A stretch of 64,000 bases of DNA from Aphelocoma coerulescens (taxonomy: Eukaryota > Chordata > Aves > Passeriformes > Corvidae), in the NCBI RefSeq assembly GCF_041296385.1, contig NW_027183505.1:62001-126000 (forward strand), in the 5' to 3' direction. The notes below the pieces were generated by a model. It was given only the letters and a program-made list of their open reading frames with translations. It had not been told where the DNA came from and searched no databases. Each line of letters begins with the position of its first letter. The stretch's first letter is position 1. A program made the position numbers and the translations under genes. Below are positions 51,028 through 63,239 of this stretch, piece by piece.

Positions 51028-52335
51028 GTGTCACAATGGGCTCCTTGATTCCATGATTCCCCACGGTGTCACAATGGAGCCTTGTTTCTAGGAGGTTCTG
51101 TACTGTCACAATTGCCTCCTTGATGCCATCAGCCCCTGCAGTGTCACAATGGCTCCTTGGTTCCATGAGGAACACAATAGCTTGGCATAAGCATTGAGCA
51201 ACAGCTGCTGAACACACCTGGCAACATCTGCTTGCATCAAAAGAGGGCTTCAAGCTGACAATGGCACCAGCAGCTTCCATCTGCAACAGAGACCCAGGAA
51301 AGGACAGGCTGTGCCGGTTTGGACAAATGTGGAGGAAAATATCCTCTGATAGAAGGCAGGTTACACCCAGCCCTCCCCCACCAGGTTTTTGGAAAAAAGA
51401 ACTTTCCTGGGAAGAAAGTGAAAGAGATAAAAACTATTTTTTTAACAAACACACAGGAAAAGGATAACAATGCTAAATATTAAAAGCTCTCGCTGTGCAG
51501 AGAAAGCTGGGATAATTTGAGAGTCCTTCCGTGTTTCGGTGGGGTCTCCTGAAACATCCATAGACAGCGAGGCCCGTGCAAAGAAACAGGGAGCGATTCT
51601 TGAGAGAAGTTTCAGAGCTCTTTCTTCTCCAGCCACATGGGCGGGGCACTGCCAAAGAACTGAGCAATCACAGCACAACCAGGGCCCTCCTCGCACAGGG
51701 CAACACAAAATAAGCAGTGCTGAACAGGATTAGGGCACATGTGAGAAGGGAGCAGGGAGACCCCGTGCCCAGGCCATGCCTCTACCCCAGGGTCCCCTCT
51801 CCCATGACCTCATGGCAGGGGGGAGGAACCCCAACACTTCCGTAGGTGTAGTCTCTCTCCTCCTCCTTGCAGCTGGCTCATGGGCCCACATTCAGGGCCC
51901 CCACCTCGGGAGAAAATTCTCCCAATGTGCTCTGATGTTGAAAGAGTCAAGAAGAGAAGAAGGGAAAAAAACCCCCAAAGTCCCAGGAAAACAAAGTTCA
52001 ACTCTCCATCTCCCCCCAGAGAAAAGGAGCTGAAAACTGGCTAAAAAGAAACAAAGTTGCTTCCCTCTGCTCTTGCTGCAAGCAGGATGCAGAGGAGTGT
52101 GTATGTGTGTCCTTGAACAAACGCTCTGAGAAGTTTGTCCGGTTTTTTCTCCTCTCCTCCCTCTCAGGCTCAGTTGAAAGGCACAGAAATGCACAAAGTT
52201 CACTTCTGGGCATAGAGCAGCAATAGGGGATACACATGATAAAGTCACCCCAAGACACAGGGACAGAGAATTCAGTGGAAAGACTCCGAGAATTCTGCTC
52301 CCAGAGATCATTCATTCCTGCTCACACTGACCCTT
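50162..52335. repeat. Monomer 24, type C, 2,174 bp
   Basis: Minisatellite at 50382-51170. It carries every C marker, including ccatgggcccc and the six-T right-end tract. Confidence 0.95.
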
Positions 52336-54518
52336 GTAGAAAGGGGACATCGTTCCAGGCAGCCTGTACTGAGCATGTGGCTCCTGAGTGGGGTTTGTTG
52401 TTTAGGAAACCTGCTCCGGCTTTTCCATTCTTTCCTTCCAAACAGGAAAACTTCTCCTGGGGCTGTGTGCAGGCAGAGCCCTGAGGAGAGCAGGTGGCAC
52501 ATGGTGCGCTGGGCTGGGACAGCCAGCTGCAGAGCTCAAGGGAAGAAGCCCAAAGTGTCACAATGGCTCCTTGCCTTCACATGCAACACCTGGGTCACAA
52601 TGGTCTCCTTGATTCCATGAGGCCCCACTGTGTCACACTGGCTCCTTGGTTCCATCAGGTTCCGCAGTGTCACCATGGTCTCCTTTGATCCGCATTGTCA
52701 TAATGGACAATTAGTTCCATGAGGCCCCGCAGTGTCACAATGGTCCCTTGCTTCCATAGGTTTGATGTTGTAACAATGGACTCCATGCTTCTATGAGCTA
52801 GCCTGCTTTTTGCAGAGGTGTCTTTGGTTCCAACAAGGCCCCGCTGTGTCTCAGTGCACCCTGGCTTCCATGTGGATCTGGAGTATCACAAAGGCTCCTT
52901 GGTTCCACCAGGTCCTGCTGTGTCACAATGGGTCCTGTGGTCCCTGAGGCCCTCCAAAGTCATCGTGAAGGCTTGCTTCCATGAGGTTCCATTATGTGCC
53001 AGTGGTCATCTTGGTTCCAGGAGTTTCCTTAGTGTCACAATGCTCTCCATGCTTCCTTTAGGCCCTGCTTTGCCACAATGGTCCCCTTGTTTCCATGAGG
53101 CCCCGCTGTGTCACAATGGACGTACGGTTCCATGATGTTGCGTGGTGTCACCGTGCTCTTCTTGAATCCGCAGTGTAACCATGGACCATTGGTTCCATGC
53201 GGCCTGGCAGTGTCACAATGGGCTCCTTGATTCCATGATTCCCCACGGTGTCACAATGGAGCCTTGTTTCTAGGAGGTTCTGTACTGTGACAATTGTCTC
53301 CTTGATGCCATCAGCCCCTGCAGTGTCACAATGGCTCCTTGGTTCCATGAGGAACACAATAGCTTGGCATAAGCATTGAGCAACAGCTGCTGAACACACC
53401 TGGCAACATCTGCTTGCATCAAAAGAGGGCTTCAAGCTGACAATGGCACCAGCAGCTTCCATCTGCAACAGACACCCAGGAAAGGACAGGCTGTGCCAGT
53501 TTGGACAAATTTGGAGGAAAATATCCTCTGATAGAAGGCAGGTTACACCCAGCCATCCCCCACCAGGTTTGGGAAAAAAGAATTTTCCTGGGAAGAAAGT
53601 GAAAGAGAGAAAACCTCTTTTTTTAACAAACACACAGGAAAAGGATAACAATGCTAAATATTAAAACCTCTCGCTGTGCAGAGAAAGCTGGGATAATTTG
53701 AGAGTCCTTCCGTGTTTCGGTGGGGTCTCCTGAAACATCCATAGACAGCGAGGCCCGTGCAAAGAAACAGGGAGCGATTCTTGAGAGAAGTTTCAGAGCT
53801 CTTTCTTCTCCAGCCACATGGGCGGGGCACTGCCAAAGAACTGAGCAATCACGGCACAAGCAGGGCCCTCCTCGCACAAGGCAACACAAAATAAGCAGTG
53901 CTGAACAGGATTAGGGCACATGTGAGCAGGGAGCAGGGAGACCCCCCCGTGCCCAGGCCATGCCTCTACCCCAGGGTCCCCTCTTCCCATGACCTCATGG
54001 CAGGGGGGAGGAACCCCAACACTTCCGTAGGTGTAGTCTCTCTCCTCCTCCTTGCAGCTGCCTCATGGGCCCACATTCAGGGCTCCCACCTGGGTAGAAA
54101 ATTCTCCCAATGTGCTCTGATGTTGAAAGAGTCAAGAAGAGAAGAAGGGAAAAAAACCCCCGAAGTCCCAGGAAAACAAAGTTCAACTCTCCATCTCCCT
54201 CCAGAGAAAAGGAGCTGAAAACTGGCTAAAAAGAAACAAGGTTGTTTCCACCGCTCTTGCTGCAAGCAGGATGCAGAGGAGTGTGTATGTGTGTCCTTGA
54301 ACAAACGCTCTGAGAAGTTTGTCCGTTTTTTTTTTTTCCTCTCTCCCCTCTCAGGCTCAGTTGAAAGGCACAGAAATGCACAAAGTTCACTTCTGGGCAT
54401 AGAGCAGCAATAGGGGATACACATGATAAAGTCACCCCAAGACACAGGGACAGAGAATTCAGTGGAAAGACTCCGAGAATTCTGCTCCCAGAGATCATTC
54501 CTGCTCACACTGACCCTT
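52336..54518. repeat. Monomer 25, type D, 2,183 bp
   Basis: Minisatellite at 52556-53352. It is a full D copy with ggatctgg near 52875 and the 7-C run near 53942. Confidence 0.95.
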
Positions 54519-55385
54519 GTAGAAAGGGGACATCGTTCCAGGCAGCCTGTACTGAGCATGTGGCTCCTGAGTGGGGTTTGTTGTTTAGGAAACCTGCTCC
54601 GGCTTTTCCATTCTTTCCTTCCAAACAGGAAAACTTCTCCTGGGGCTGTGTGCAGGCAGAGCCCTGAGGAGAGCAGGTGGCACATGGTGCGCTGGGCTGG
54701 GACAGCCAGCTGCAGAGCTCAAGGGAAGAAGCCCAAAGTGTCACAATGGCTCCTTGCCTTCACATGCAACACCTGGGTCACAATGGTCTCCTTGATTCCA
54801 TGAGGCCCCACTGTGTCACAATGGCTCCTTGGTTCCATCAGGTTCCGCAGTGTCACCATGGTCTCCTTTGATCCGCACTGTCATCATGGACAATTGGTTC
54901 CATGAGGCCCCGCAGTGTCACAATGGTCCCTTGCTTCCATAGCTTTTACGTTGTAACAATGGACTCCTTGCTTCTATGAGCTAGCCTGCTTTTTGCAGAG
55001 GTGTCTTTGGTTCCAACAAGGCCCCGCTGTGTCTCTGCACCCTGGCTTCCATGTGGATCTGGAGTATCACAAAGGCTCCTTGGTTCCACCAGGTCCTGCT
55101 GTGTCACAATGGGTCCTGTGGTCCCTGAGGCCCTCCAAAGTCATTGTGGAGGCTTGCTTCCATGAGGTTCCATTATGTGCCAGTGGTCATCTTGGTTCCA
55201 GGAGTTTCCTTAGTGTCACAATGCTCTCCATGCTTCCATTAGGCCCTGCTTTGCCACAATGGTCCCCTTGTTTCCATGAGGCCCCGCTGTGTCACAATGG
55301 ACCTATGGTTCCATGATGTTGCGTGGTGTCACCGTGCTCTTCTTGAATCCGCATTGTAACCATGGACCATTGGTTCCATGCAGCC
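53555..55385. repeat. Beta block 7 (monomers 25/26)
   Basis: D/E subtype, same marker states as block 5. Confidence 0.8.
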
Positions 55386-56693
55386 GTGTCACAATGGGCT
55401 CCTTGATTCCATGATTCCCCACGGTGTCACAATGGAGCCTTGTTTCTAGGAGGTTCTGTACTGTCACAATTGCCTCCTTGATGCCATCAGCCCCTGCAGT
55501 GTCACAATGGCTCCTTGGTTCCATGAGGAACACAATAGCTTGGCATAAGCATTGAGCAACAGCTGCTGAACACACCTGGCAACATCTGCTTGCATCAAAA
55601 GAGGGCTTCAAGCTGACAATGGCACCAGCAGCTTCCATCTGCAACAGAGACCCAGGAAAGGACAGGCTGTGCCGGTTTGGACAAATGTGGAGGAAAATAT
55701 CCTCTGATAGAAGGCAGGTTACACCCAGCCCTCCCCCACCAGGTTTTTGGAAAAAAGAACTTTCCTGGGAAGAAAGTGAAAGAGATAAAAACTATTTTTT
55801 TAACAAACACACAGGAAAAGGATAACAATGCTAAATATTAAAAGCTCTCGCTGTGCAGAGAAAGCTGGGATAATTTGAGAGTCCTTCCGTGTTTCGGTGG
55901 GGTCTCCTGAAACATCCATAGACAGCGAGGCCCGTGCAAAGAAACAGGGAGCGATTCTTGAGAGAAGTTTCAGAGCTCTTTCTTCTCCAGCCACATGGGC
56001 GGGGCACTGCCAAAGAACTGAGCAATCACAGCACAACCAGGGCCCTCCTCGCACAGGGCAACACAAAATAAGCAGTGCTGAACAGGATTAGGGCACATGT
56101 GAGAAGGGAGCAGGGAGACCCCGTGCCCAGGCCATGCCTCTACCCCAGGGTCCCCTCTCCCATGACCTCATGGCAGGGGGGAGGAACCCCAACACTTCCG
56201 TAGGTGTAGTCTCTCTCCTCCTCCTTGCAGCTGGCTCATGGGCCCACATTCAGGGCCCCCACCTCGGGAGAAAATTCTCCCAATGTGCTCTGATGTTGAA
56301 AGAGTCAAGAAGAGAAGAAGGGAAAAAAACCCCCAAAGTCCCAGGAAAACAAAGTTCAACTCTCCATCTCCCCCCAGAGAAAAGGAGCTGAAAACTGGCT
56401 AAAAAGAAACAAAGTTGCTTCCCTCTGCTCTTGCTGCAAGCAGGATGCAGAGGAGTGTGTATGTGTGTCCTTGAACAAACGCTCTGAGAAGTTTGTCCGG
56501 TTTTTTTTCCTCTCCCCCCTCTCAGGCTCAGTTGAAAGGCACAGAAATGCACAAAGTTCACTTCTGGGCATAGAGCAGCAATAGGGGATACACACGATAA
56601 AGTCACCCCAAGACACAGGGACAGAGAATTCAGTGGAAAGACTCCGAGAATTCTGCTCCCAGAGATCATTCATTCCTGCTCACACTGACCCTT
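54519..56693. repeat. Monomer 26, type E, 2,175 bp
   Basis: Minisatellite at 54739-55528. Standard E state with no private change seen. Confidence 0.95.
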
Positions 56694-58875
56694 GTAGAAA
56701 GGGGACATCGTTCCAGGCAGCCTGTACTGAGCATGTGGCTCCTGAGTGGGGTTTGTTGTTTAGGAAACCTGCTCCGGCTTTTCCATTCTTTCCTTCCAAA
56801 CAGGAAAACTTCTCCTGGGGCTGTGTGCAGGCAGAGCCCTGAGGAGAGCAGGTGGCACATGGTGCGCTGGGCTGGGACAGCCAGCTGCAGAGCTCAAGGG
56901 AAGAAGCCCAAAGTGTCACAATGGCTCCTTGCCTTCACATGCAACACCTGGGTCACAATGGTCTCCTTGATTCCATGAGGCCCCACTGTGTCACAATGGC
57001 TCCTTGGTTCCATCAGGTTCCGCAGTGTCACCATGGTCTCCTTTGATCCGCACTGTCATCATGGACAATTGGTTCCATGAGGCCCCGCAGTGTCACAATG
57101 GTCCCTTGCTTCCATAGGTTTGATGTTGTAACAATGGACTCCTTGCTTCTATGAGCTAGCCTGCTTTTTGCAGAGGTGTCTTTGGTTCCAACAAGGCCCC
57201 ACTGTGTCTCAGTGCACCCTGGCTTCCATGTGGATGTGGAGTATCACAAAGGCTCCTTGGTTCCACCAGGTCCTGCTGTGTCACAATGGGTCCTGTGGTC
57301 CCTGAGGCCCTCCAAAGTCATCGTGAAGGCTTGCTTCCATGAGGTTCCATTATGTGCCAGTGGTCATCTTGGTTCCAGGAGTTTCCTTAGTGTCACAATG
57401 CTCTCCATGCTTCCTTTAGGCCCTGCTTTGCCACAATGGTCCCCTTGTTTCCATGAGGCCCTGCTGTGTCACAATGGACGTACGGTTCCATGATGTTGCG
57501 TGGTGTCACCGTGCTCTTCTTGAATCCGCAGTGTAACCATGGACCATTGGTTCCATGCGGCCTGGCAGTGTCACAATGGGCTCCGTGATTCCATGATTCC
57601 CCACGGTGTCACAATGGAGCCTTGTTTCTAGGAGGTTCTGTACTGTCACAATTGCCTCCTTGATGCCATCAGCCCCTGCAGTGTCACAATGGCTCCTTGG
57701 TTCCATGAGGAACACAATAGCTTGGCATAAGCATTGAGCAACAGCTGCTGAACACACCTGGCAACATCTGCTTGCATCAAAAGAGGGCTTCAAGCTGACA
57801 ATGGCACCAGCAGCTTCCATCTGCAACAGAGACCCAGGAAAGGACAGGCTGTGCCGGTTTGGACAAATGTGGAGGAAAATATCCTCTGATAGAAGGCAGG
57901 TTACACCCAGCCCTCCCCCACCAGGTTTTTGGAAAAAAGAACTTTCCTGGGAAGAAAGTGAAAGAGATAAAAACTATTTTTTTAACAAACACACAGGAAA
58001 AGGATAACAATGCTAAATATTAAAAGCTCTCGCTGTGCAGAGAAAGCTGGGATAATTTGAGAGTCCTTCTGTGTTTCGGTGGGGTCTCCTGAAACATCCA
58101 TAGACAGCGAGGCCCGTGCAAAGAAACAGGGAGCGATTCTTGAGAGAAGTTTCAGAGCTCTTTCTTCTCCAGCCACATGGGCGGGGCACTGCCAAAGAAC
58201 TGAGCAATCACAGCACAACCAGGGCCCTCCTCGCACAGGGCAACACAAAATAAGCAGTGCTGAACAGGATTAGGGCACATGTGAGAAGGGAGCAGGGAGA
58301 CCCCGTGCCCAGGCCATGCCTCTACCCCAGGGTCCCCTCTCCCATGACCTCATGGCAGGGGGGAGGAACCCCAACACTTCCGTAGGTGTAGTCTCTCTCC
58401 TCCTCCTTGCAGCTGGCTCATGGGCCCACATTCAGGGCCCCCACCTCGGGAGAAAATTCTCCCAATGTGCTCTGATGTTGAAAGAGTCAAGAAGAGAAGA
58501 AGGGAAAAAAACCCCCAAAGTCCCAGGAAAACAAAGTTCAACTCTCCATCTCCCCCCAGAGAAAAGGAGCTGAAAACTGGCTAAAAAGAAACAAAGTTGC
58601 TTCCCTCTGCTCTTGCTGCAAGCAGGATGCAGAGGAGTGTGTATGTGTGTCCTTGAACAAACGCTCTGAGAAGTTTGTCCGGTTTTTTTTCCTCTCCCCC
58701 CTCTCAGGCTCAGTTGAAAGGCACAGAAATGCACAAAGTTCACTTCTGGGCATAGAGCAGCAATAGGGGATACACACGATAAAGTCACCCCAAGACACAG
58801 GGACAGAGAATTCAGTGGAAAGACTCCGAGAATTCTGCTCCCAGAGATCATTCATTCCTGCTCACACTGACCCTT
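56694..58875. repeat. Monomer 27, type A with three private changes, 2,182 bp
   Basis: Minisatellite at 56914-57710. L1/R1 with private substitutions at 57201 (ccccactg), 57585 (ctccgtgatt) and 58070 (ccttctgtg). It is the most diverged A copy at single sites. It keeps acacgat, unlike monomer 11 in the equivalent place of the first five-mer. Confidence 0.95.
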
Positions 58876-61057
58876 GTAGAAAGGGGACATCGTTCCAGGC
58901 AGCCTGTACTGAGCATGTGGCTCCTGAGTGGGGTTTGTTGTTTAGGAAACCTGCTCCGGCTTTTCCATTCTTTCCTTCCAAACAGGAAAACTTCTCCTGG
59001 GGCTGTGTGCAGGCAGAGCCCTGAGGAGAGCAGGTGGCACATGGTGCGCTGGGCTGGGACAGCCAGCTGCAGAGCTCAAGGGAAGAAGCCCAAAGTGTCA
59101 CAATGGCTCCTTGCCTTCACATGCAACACCTGGGTCACAATGGTCTCCTTGATTCCATGAGGCCCCACTGTGTCACAATGGCTCCTTGGTTCCATCAGGT
59201 TCCGCAGTGTCACCATGGTCTCCTTTGATCCGCACTGTCATCATGGACAATTGGTTCCATGAGGCCCCGCAGTGTCACAATGGTCCCTTGCTTCCATAGG
59301 TTTGATGTTGTAACAATGGACTCCTTGCTTCTATGAGCTAGCCTGCTTTTTGCAGAGGTGTCTTTGGTTCCAACAAGGCCCCGCTGTGTCTCAGTGCACC
59401 CTGGCTTCCATGTGGATGTGGAGTATCACAAAGGCTCCTTGGTTCCACCAGGTCCTGCTGTGTCACAATGGGTCCTGTGGTCCCTGAGGCCCTCCAAAGT
59501 CATCGTGAAGGCTTGCTTCCATGAGGTTCCATTATGTGCCAGTGGTCATCTTGGTTCCAGGAGTTTCCTTAGTGTCACAATGCTCTCCATGCTTCCTTTA
59601 GGCCCTGCTTTGCCACAATGGTCCCCTTGTTTCCATGAGGCCCTGCTGTGTCACAATGGACGTACGGTTCCATGATGTTGCGTGGTGTCACCGTGCTCTT
59701 CTTGAATCCGCAGTGTAACCATGGACCATTGGTTCCATGCGGCCTGGCAGTGTCACAATGGGCTCCTTGATTCCATGATTCCCCACGGTGTCACAATGGA
59801 GCCTTGTTTCTAGGAGGTTCTGTACTGTCACAATTGCCTCCTTGATGCCATCAGCCCCTGCAGTGTCACAATGGCTCCTTGGTTCCATGAGGAACACAAT
59901 AGCTTGGCATAAGCATTGAGCAACAGCTGCTGAACACACCTGGCAACATCTGCTTGCATCAAAAGAGGGCTTCAAGCTGACAATGGCACCAGCAGCTTCC
60001 ATCTGCAACAGAGACCCAGGAAAGGACAGGCTGTGCCGGTTTGGACAAATGTGGAGGAAAATATCCTCTGATAGAAGGCAGGTTACACCCAGCCATCCCC
60101 CACCAGGTTTGGGAAAAAAGAATTTTCCTGGGAAGAAAGTGAAAGAGAGAAAACCTCTTTTTTTAACAAACACACAGGAAAAGGATAACAATGCTAAATA
60201 TTAAAAGCTCTCGCTGTGCAGAGAAAGCTGGGATAATTTGAGAGTCCTTCCGTGTTTCGGTGGGGTCTCCTGAAACATCCATAGACAGCGAGGCCCGTGC
60301 AAAGAAACAGGGAGCGATTCTTGAGAGAAGTTTCAGAGCTCTTTCTTCTCCAGCCACATGGGCGGGGCACTGCCAAAGAACTGAGCAATCACGGCACAAG
60401 CAGGGCCCTCCTCGCACAAGGCAACACAAAATAAGCAGTGCTGAACAGGATTAGGGCACATGTGAGCAGGGAGCAGGGAGACCCCCCGTGCCCAGGCCAT
60501 GCCTCTACCCCAGGGTCCCCTCTTCCCATGACCTCATGGCAGGGGGGAGGAACCCCAACACTTCCGTAGGTGTAGTCTCTCTCCTCCTCCTTGCAGCTGC
60601 CTCATGGGCCCACATTCAGGGCTCCCACCTGGGTAGAAAATTCTCCCAATGTGCTCTGATGTTGAAAGAGTCAAGAAGAGAAGAAGGGAAAAAAACCCCC
60701 GAAGTCCCAGGAAAACAAAGTTCAACTCTCCATCTCCCTCCAGAGAAAAGGAGCTGAAAACTGGCTAAAAAGAAACAAGGTTGTTTCCACCGCTCTTGCT
60801 GCAAGCAGGATGCAGAGGAGTGTGTATGTGTGTCCTTGAACAAACGCTCTGAGAAGTTTGTCCGTTTTTTTTTTTTCCTCTCTCCCCTCTCAGGCTCAGT
60901 TGAAAGGCACAGAAATGCACAAAGTTCACTTCTGGGCATAGAGCAGCAATAGGGGATACACATGATAAAGTCACCCCAAGACACAGGGACAGAGAATTCA
61001 GTGGAAAGACTCCGAGAATTCTGCTCCCAGAGATCATTCCTGCTCACACTGACCCTT
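58876..61057. repeat. Monomer 28, type B, 2,182 bp
   Basis: Minisatellite at 59096-59892. It is a normal B copy with the 4-bp deletion near 61036. Unlike every other deleted R2 copy, it is followed by an L1 left half (monomer 29) and not by L2. Confidence 0.95.
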
Positions 61058-63239
61058 GTAGAAAGGGGACATCGTTCCAGGCAGCCTGTACTGAGCATGT
61101 GGCTCCTGAGTGGGGTTTGTTGTTTAGGAAACCTGCTCCGGCTTTTCCATTCTTTCCTTCCAAACAGGAAAACTTCTCCTGGGGCTGTGTGCAGGCAGAG
61201 CCCTGAGGAGAGCAGGTGGCACATGGTGCGCTGGGCTGGGACAGCCAGCTGCAGAGCTCAAGGGAAGAAGCCCAAAGTGTCACAATGGCTCCTTGCCTTC
61301 ACATGCAACACCTGGGTCACAATGGTCTCCTTGATTCCATGAGGCCCCACTGTGTCACAATGGCTCCTTGGTTCCATCAGGTTCCGCAGTGTCACCATGG
61401 TCTCCTTTGATCCGCACTGTCATCATGGACAATTGGTTCCATGAGGCCCCGCAGTGTCACAATGGTCCCTTGCTTCCATAGGTTTGATGTTGTAACAATG
61501 GACTCCTTGCTTCTATGAGCTAGCCTGCTTTTTGCAGAGGTGTCTTTGGTTCCAACAAGGCCCCGCTGTGTCTCAGTGCACCCTGGCTTCCATGTGGATG
61601 TGGAGTATCACAAAGGCTCCTTGGTTCCACCAGGTCCTGCTGTGTCACAATGGGTCCTGTGGTCCCTGAGGCCCTCCAAAGTCATCGTGAAGGCTTGCTT
61701 CCATGAGGTTCCATTATGTGCCAGTGGTCATCTTGGTTCCAGGAGTTTCCTTAGTGTCACAATGCTCTCCATGCTTCCTTTAGGCCCTGCTTTGCCACAA
61801 TGGTCCCCTTGTTTCCATGAGGCCCTGCTGTGTCACAATGGACGTACGGTTCCATGATGTTGCGTGGTGTCACCGTGCTCTTCTTGAATCCGCAGTGTAA
61901 CCATGGACCATTGGTTCCATGCGGCCTGGCAGTGTCACAATGGGCTCCTTGATTCCATGATTCCCCACGGTGTCACAATGGAGCCTTGTTTCTAGGAGGT
62001 TCTGTACTGTCACAATTGCCTCCTTGATGCCATCAGCCCCTGCAGTGTCACAATGGCTCCTTGGTTCCATGAGGAACACAATAGCTTGGCATAAGCATTG
62101 AGCAACAGCTGCTGAACACACCTGGCAACATCTGCTTGCATCAAAAGAGGGCTTCAAGCTGACAATGGCACCAGCAGCTTCCATCTGCAACAGAGACCCA
62201 GGAAAGGACAGGCTGTGCCGGTTTGGACAAATGTGGAGGAAAATATCCTCTGATAGAAGGCAGGTTACACCCAGCCCTCCCCCACCAGGTTTTTGGAAAA
62301 AAGAACTTTCCTGGGAAGAAAGTGAAAGAGATAAAAACTATTTTTTTAACAAACACACAGGAAAAGGATAACAATGCTAAATATTAAAAGCTCTCGCTGT
62401 GCAGAGAAAGCTGGGATAATTTGAGAGTCCTTCCGTGTTTCGGTGGGGTCTCCTGAAACATCCATAGACAGCGAGGCCCGTGCAAAGAAACAGGGAGCGA
62501 TTCTTGAGAGAAGTTTCAGAGCTCTTTCTTCTCCAGCCACATGGGCGGGGCACTGCCAAAGAACTGAGCAATCACAGCACAACCAGGGCCCTCCTCGCAC
62601 AGGGCAACACAAAATAAGCAGTGCTGAACAGGATTAGGGCACATGTGAGAAGGGAGCAGGGAGACCCCGTGCCCAGGCCATGCCTCTACCCCAGGGTCCC
62701 CTCTCCCATGACCTCATGGCAGGGGGGAGGAACCCCAACACTTCCGTAGGTGTAGTCTCTCTCCTCCTCCTTGCAGCTGGCTCATGGGCCCACATTCAGG
62801 GCCCCCACCTCGGGAGAAAATTCTCCCAATGTGCTCTGATGTTGAAAGAGTCAAGAAGAGAAGAAGGGAAAAAAACCCCCAAAGTCCCAGGAAAACAAAG
62901 TTCAACTCTCCATCTCCCCCCAGAGAAAAGGAGCTGAAAACTGGCTAAAAAGAAACAAAGTTGCTTCCCTCTGCTCTTGCTGCAAGCAGGATGCAGAGGA
63001 GTGTGTATGTGTGTCCTTGAACAAACGCTCTGAGAAGTTTGTCCGGTTTTTTTTCCTCTCCCCCCTCTCAGGCTCAGTTGAAAGGCACAGAAATGCACAA
63101 AGTTCACTTCTGGGCATAGAGCAGCAATAGGGGATACACATGATAAAGTCACCCCAAGACACAGGGACAGAGAATTCAGTGGAAAGACTCCGAGAATTCT
63201 GCTCCCAGAGATCATTCATTCCTGCTCACACTGACCCTT
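61058..63239. repeat. Monomer 29, type A with acatgat, 2,182 bp
   Basis: Minisatellite at 61278-62074. L1/R1 with the TpG form at 63141, as in monomer 11. Confidence 0.95.

Larger units (their letters stand above)
47980..58875. repeat. Higher-order repeat copy 3 (B-C-D-E-A), 10,896 bp
   Basis: Monomers 23-27, separated from copy 2 by six monomers (D E A A A B*). Its D lacks the conversion patches seen in copy 2, so it is closer to copy 1. Confidence 0.92.
43611..61057. repeat. Long-range repeat, copy 2 (monomers 21-28), ~17.45 kb
   Basis: Same order as monomers 5-12. It is 1 bp longer because of the extra T in monomer 22. Correspondence ends after monomer 28: copy 1 continues with C, copy 2 with A. 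Confidence 0.85.
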
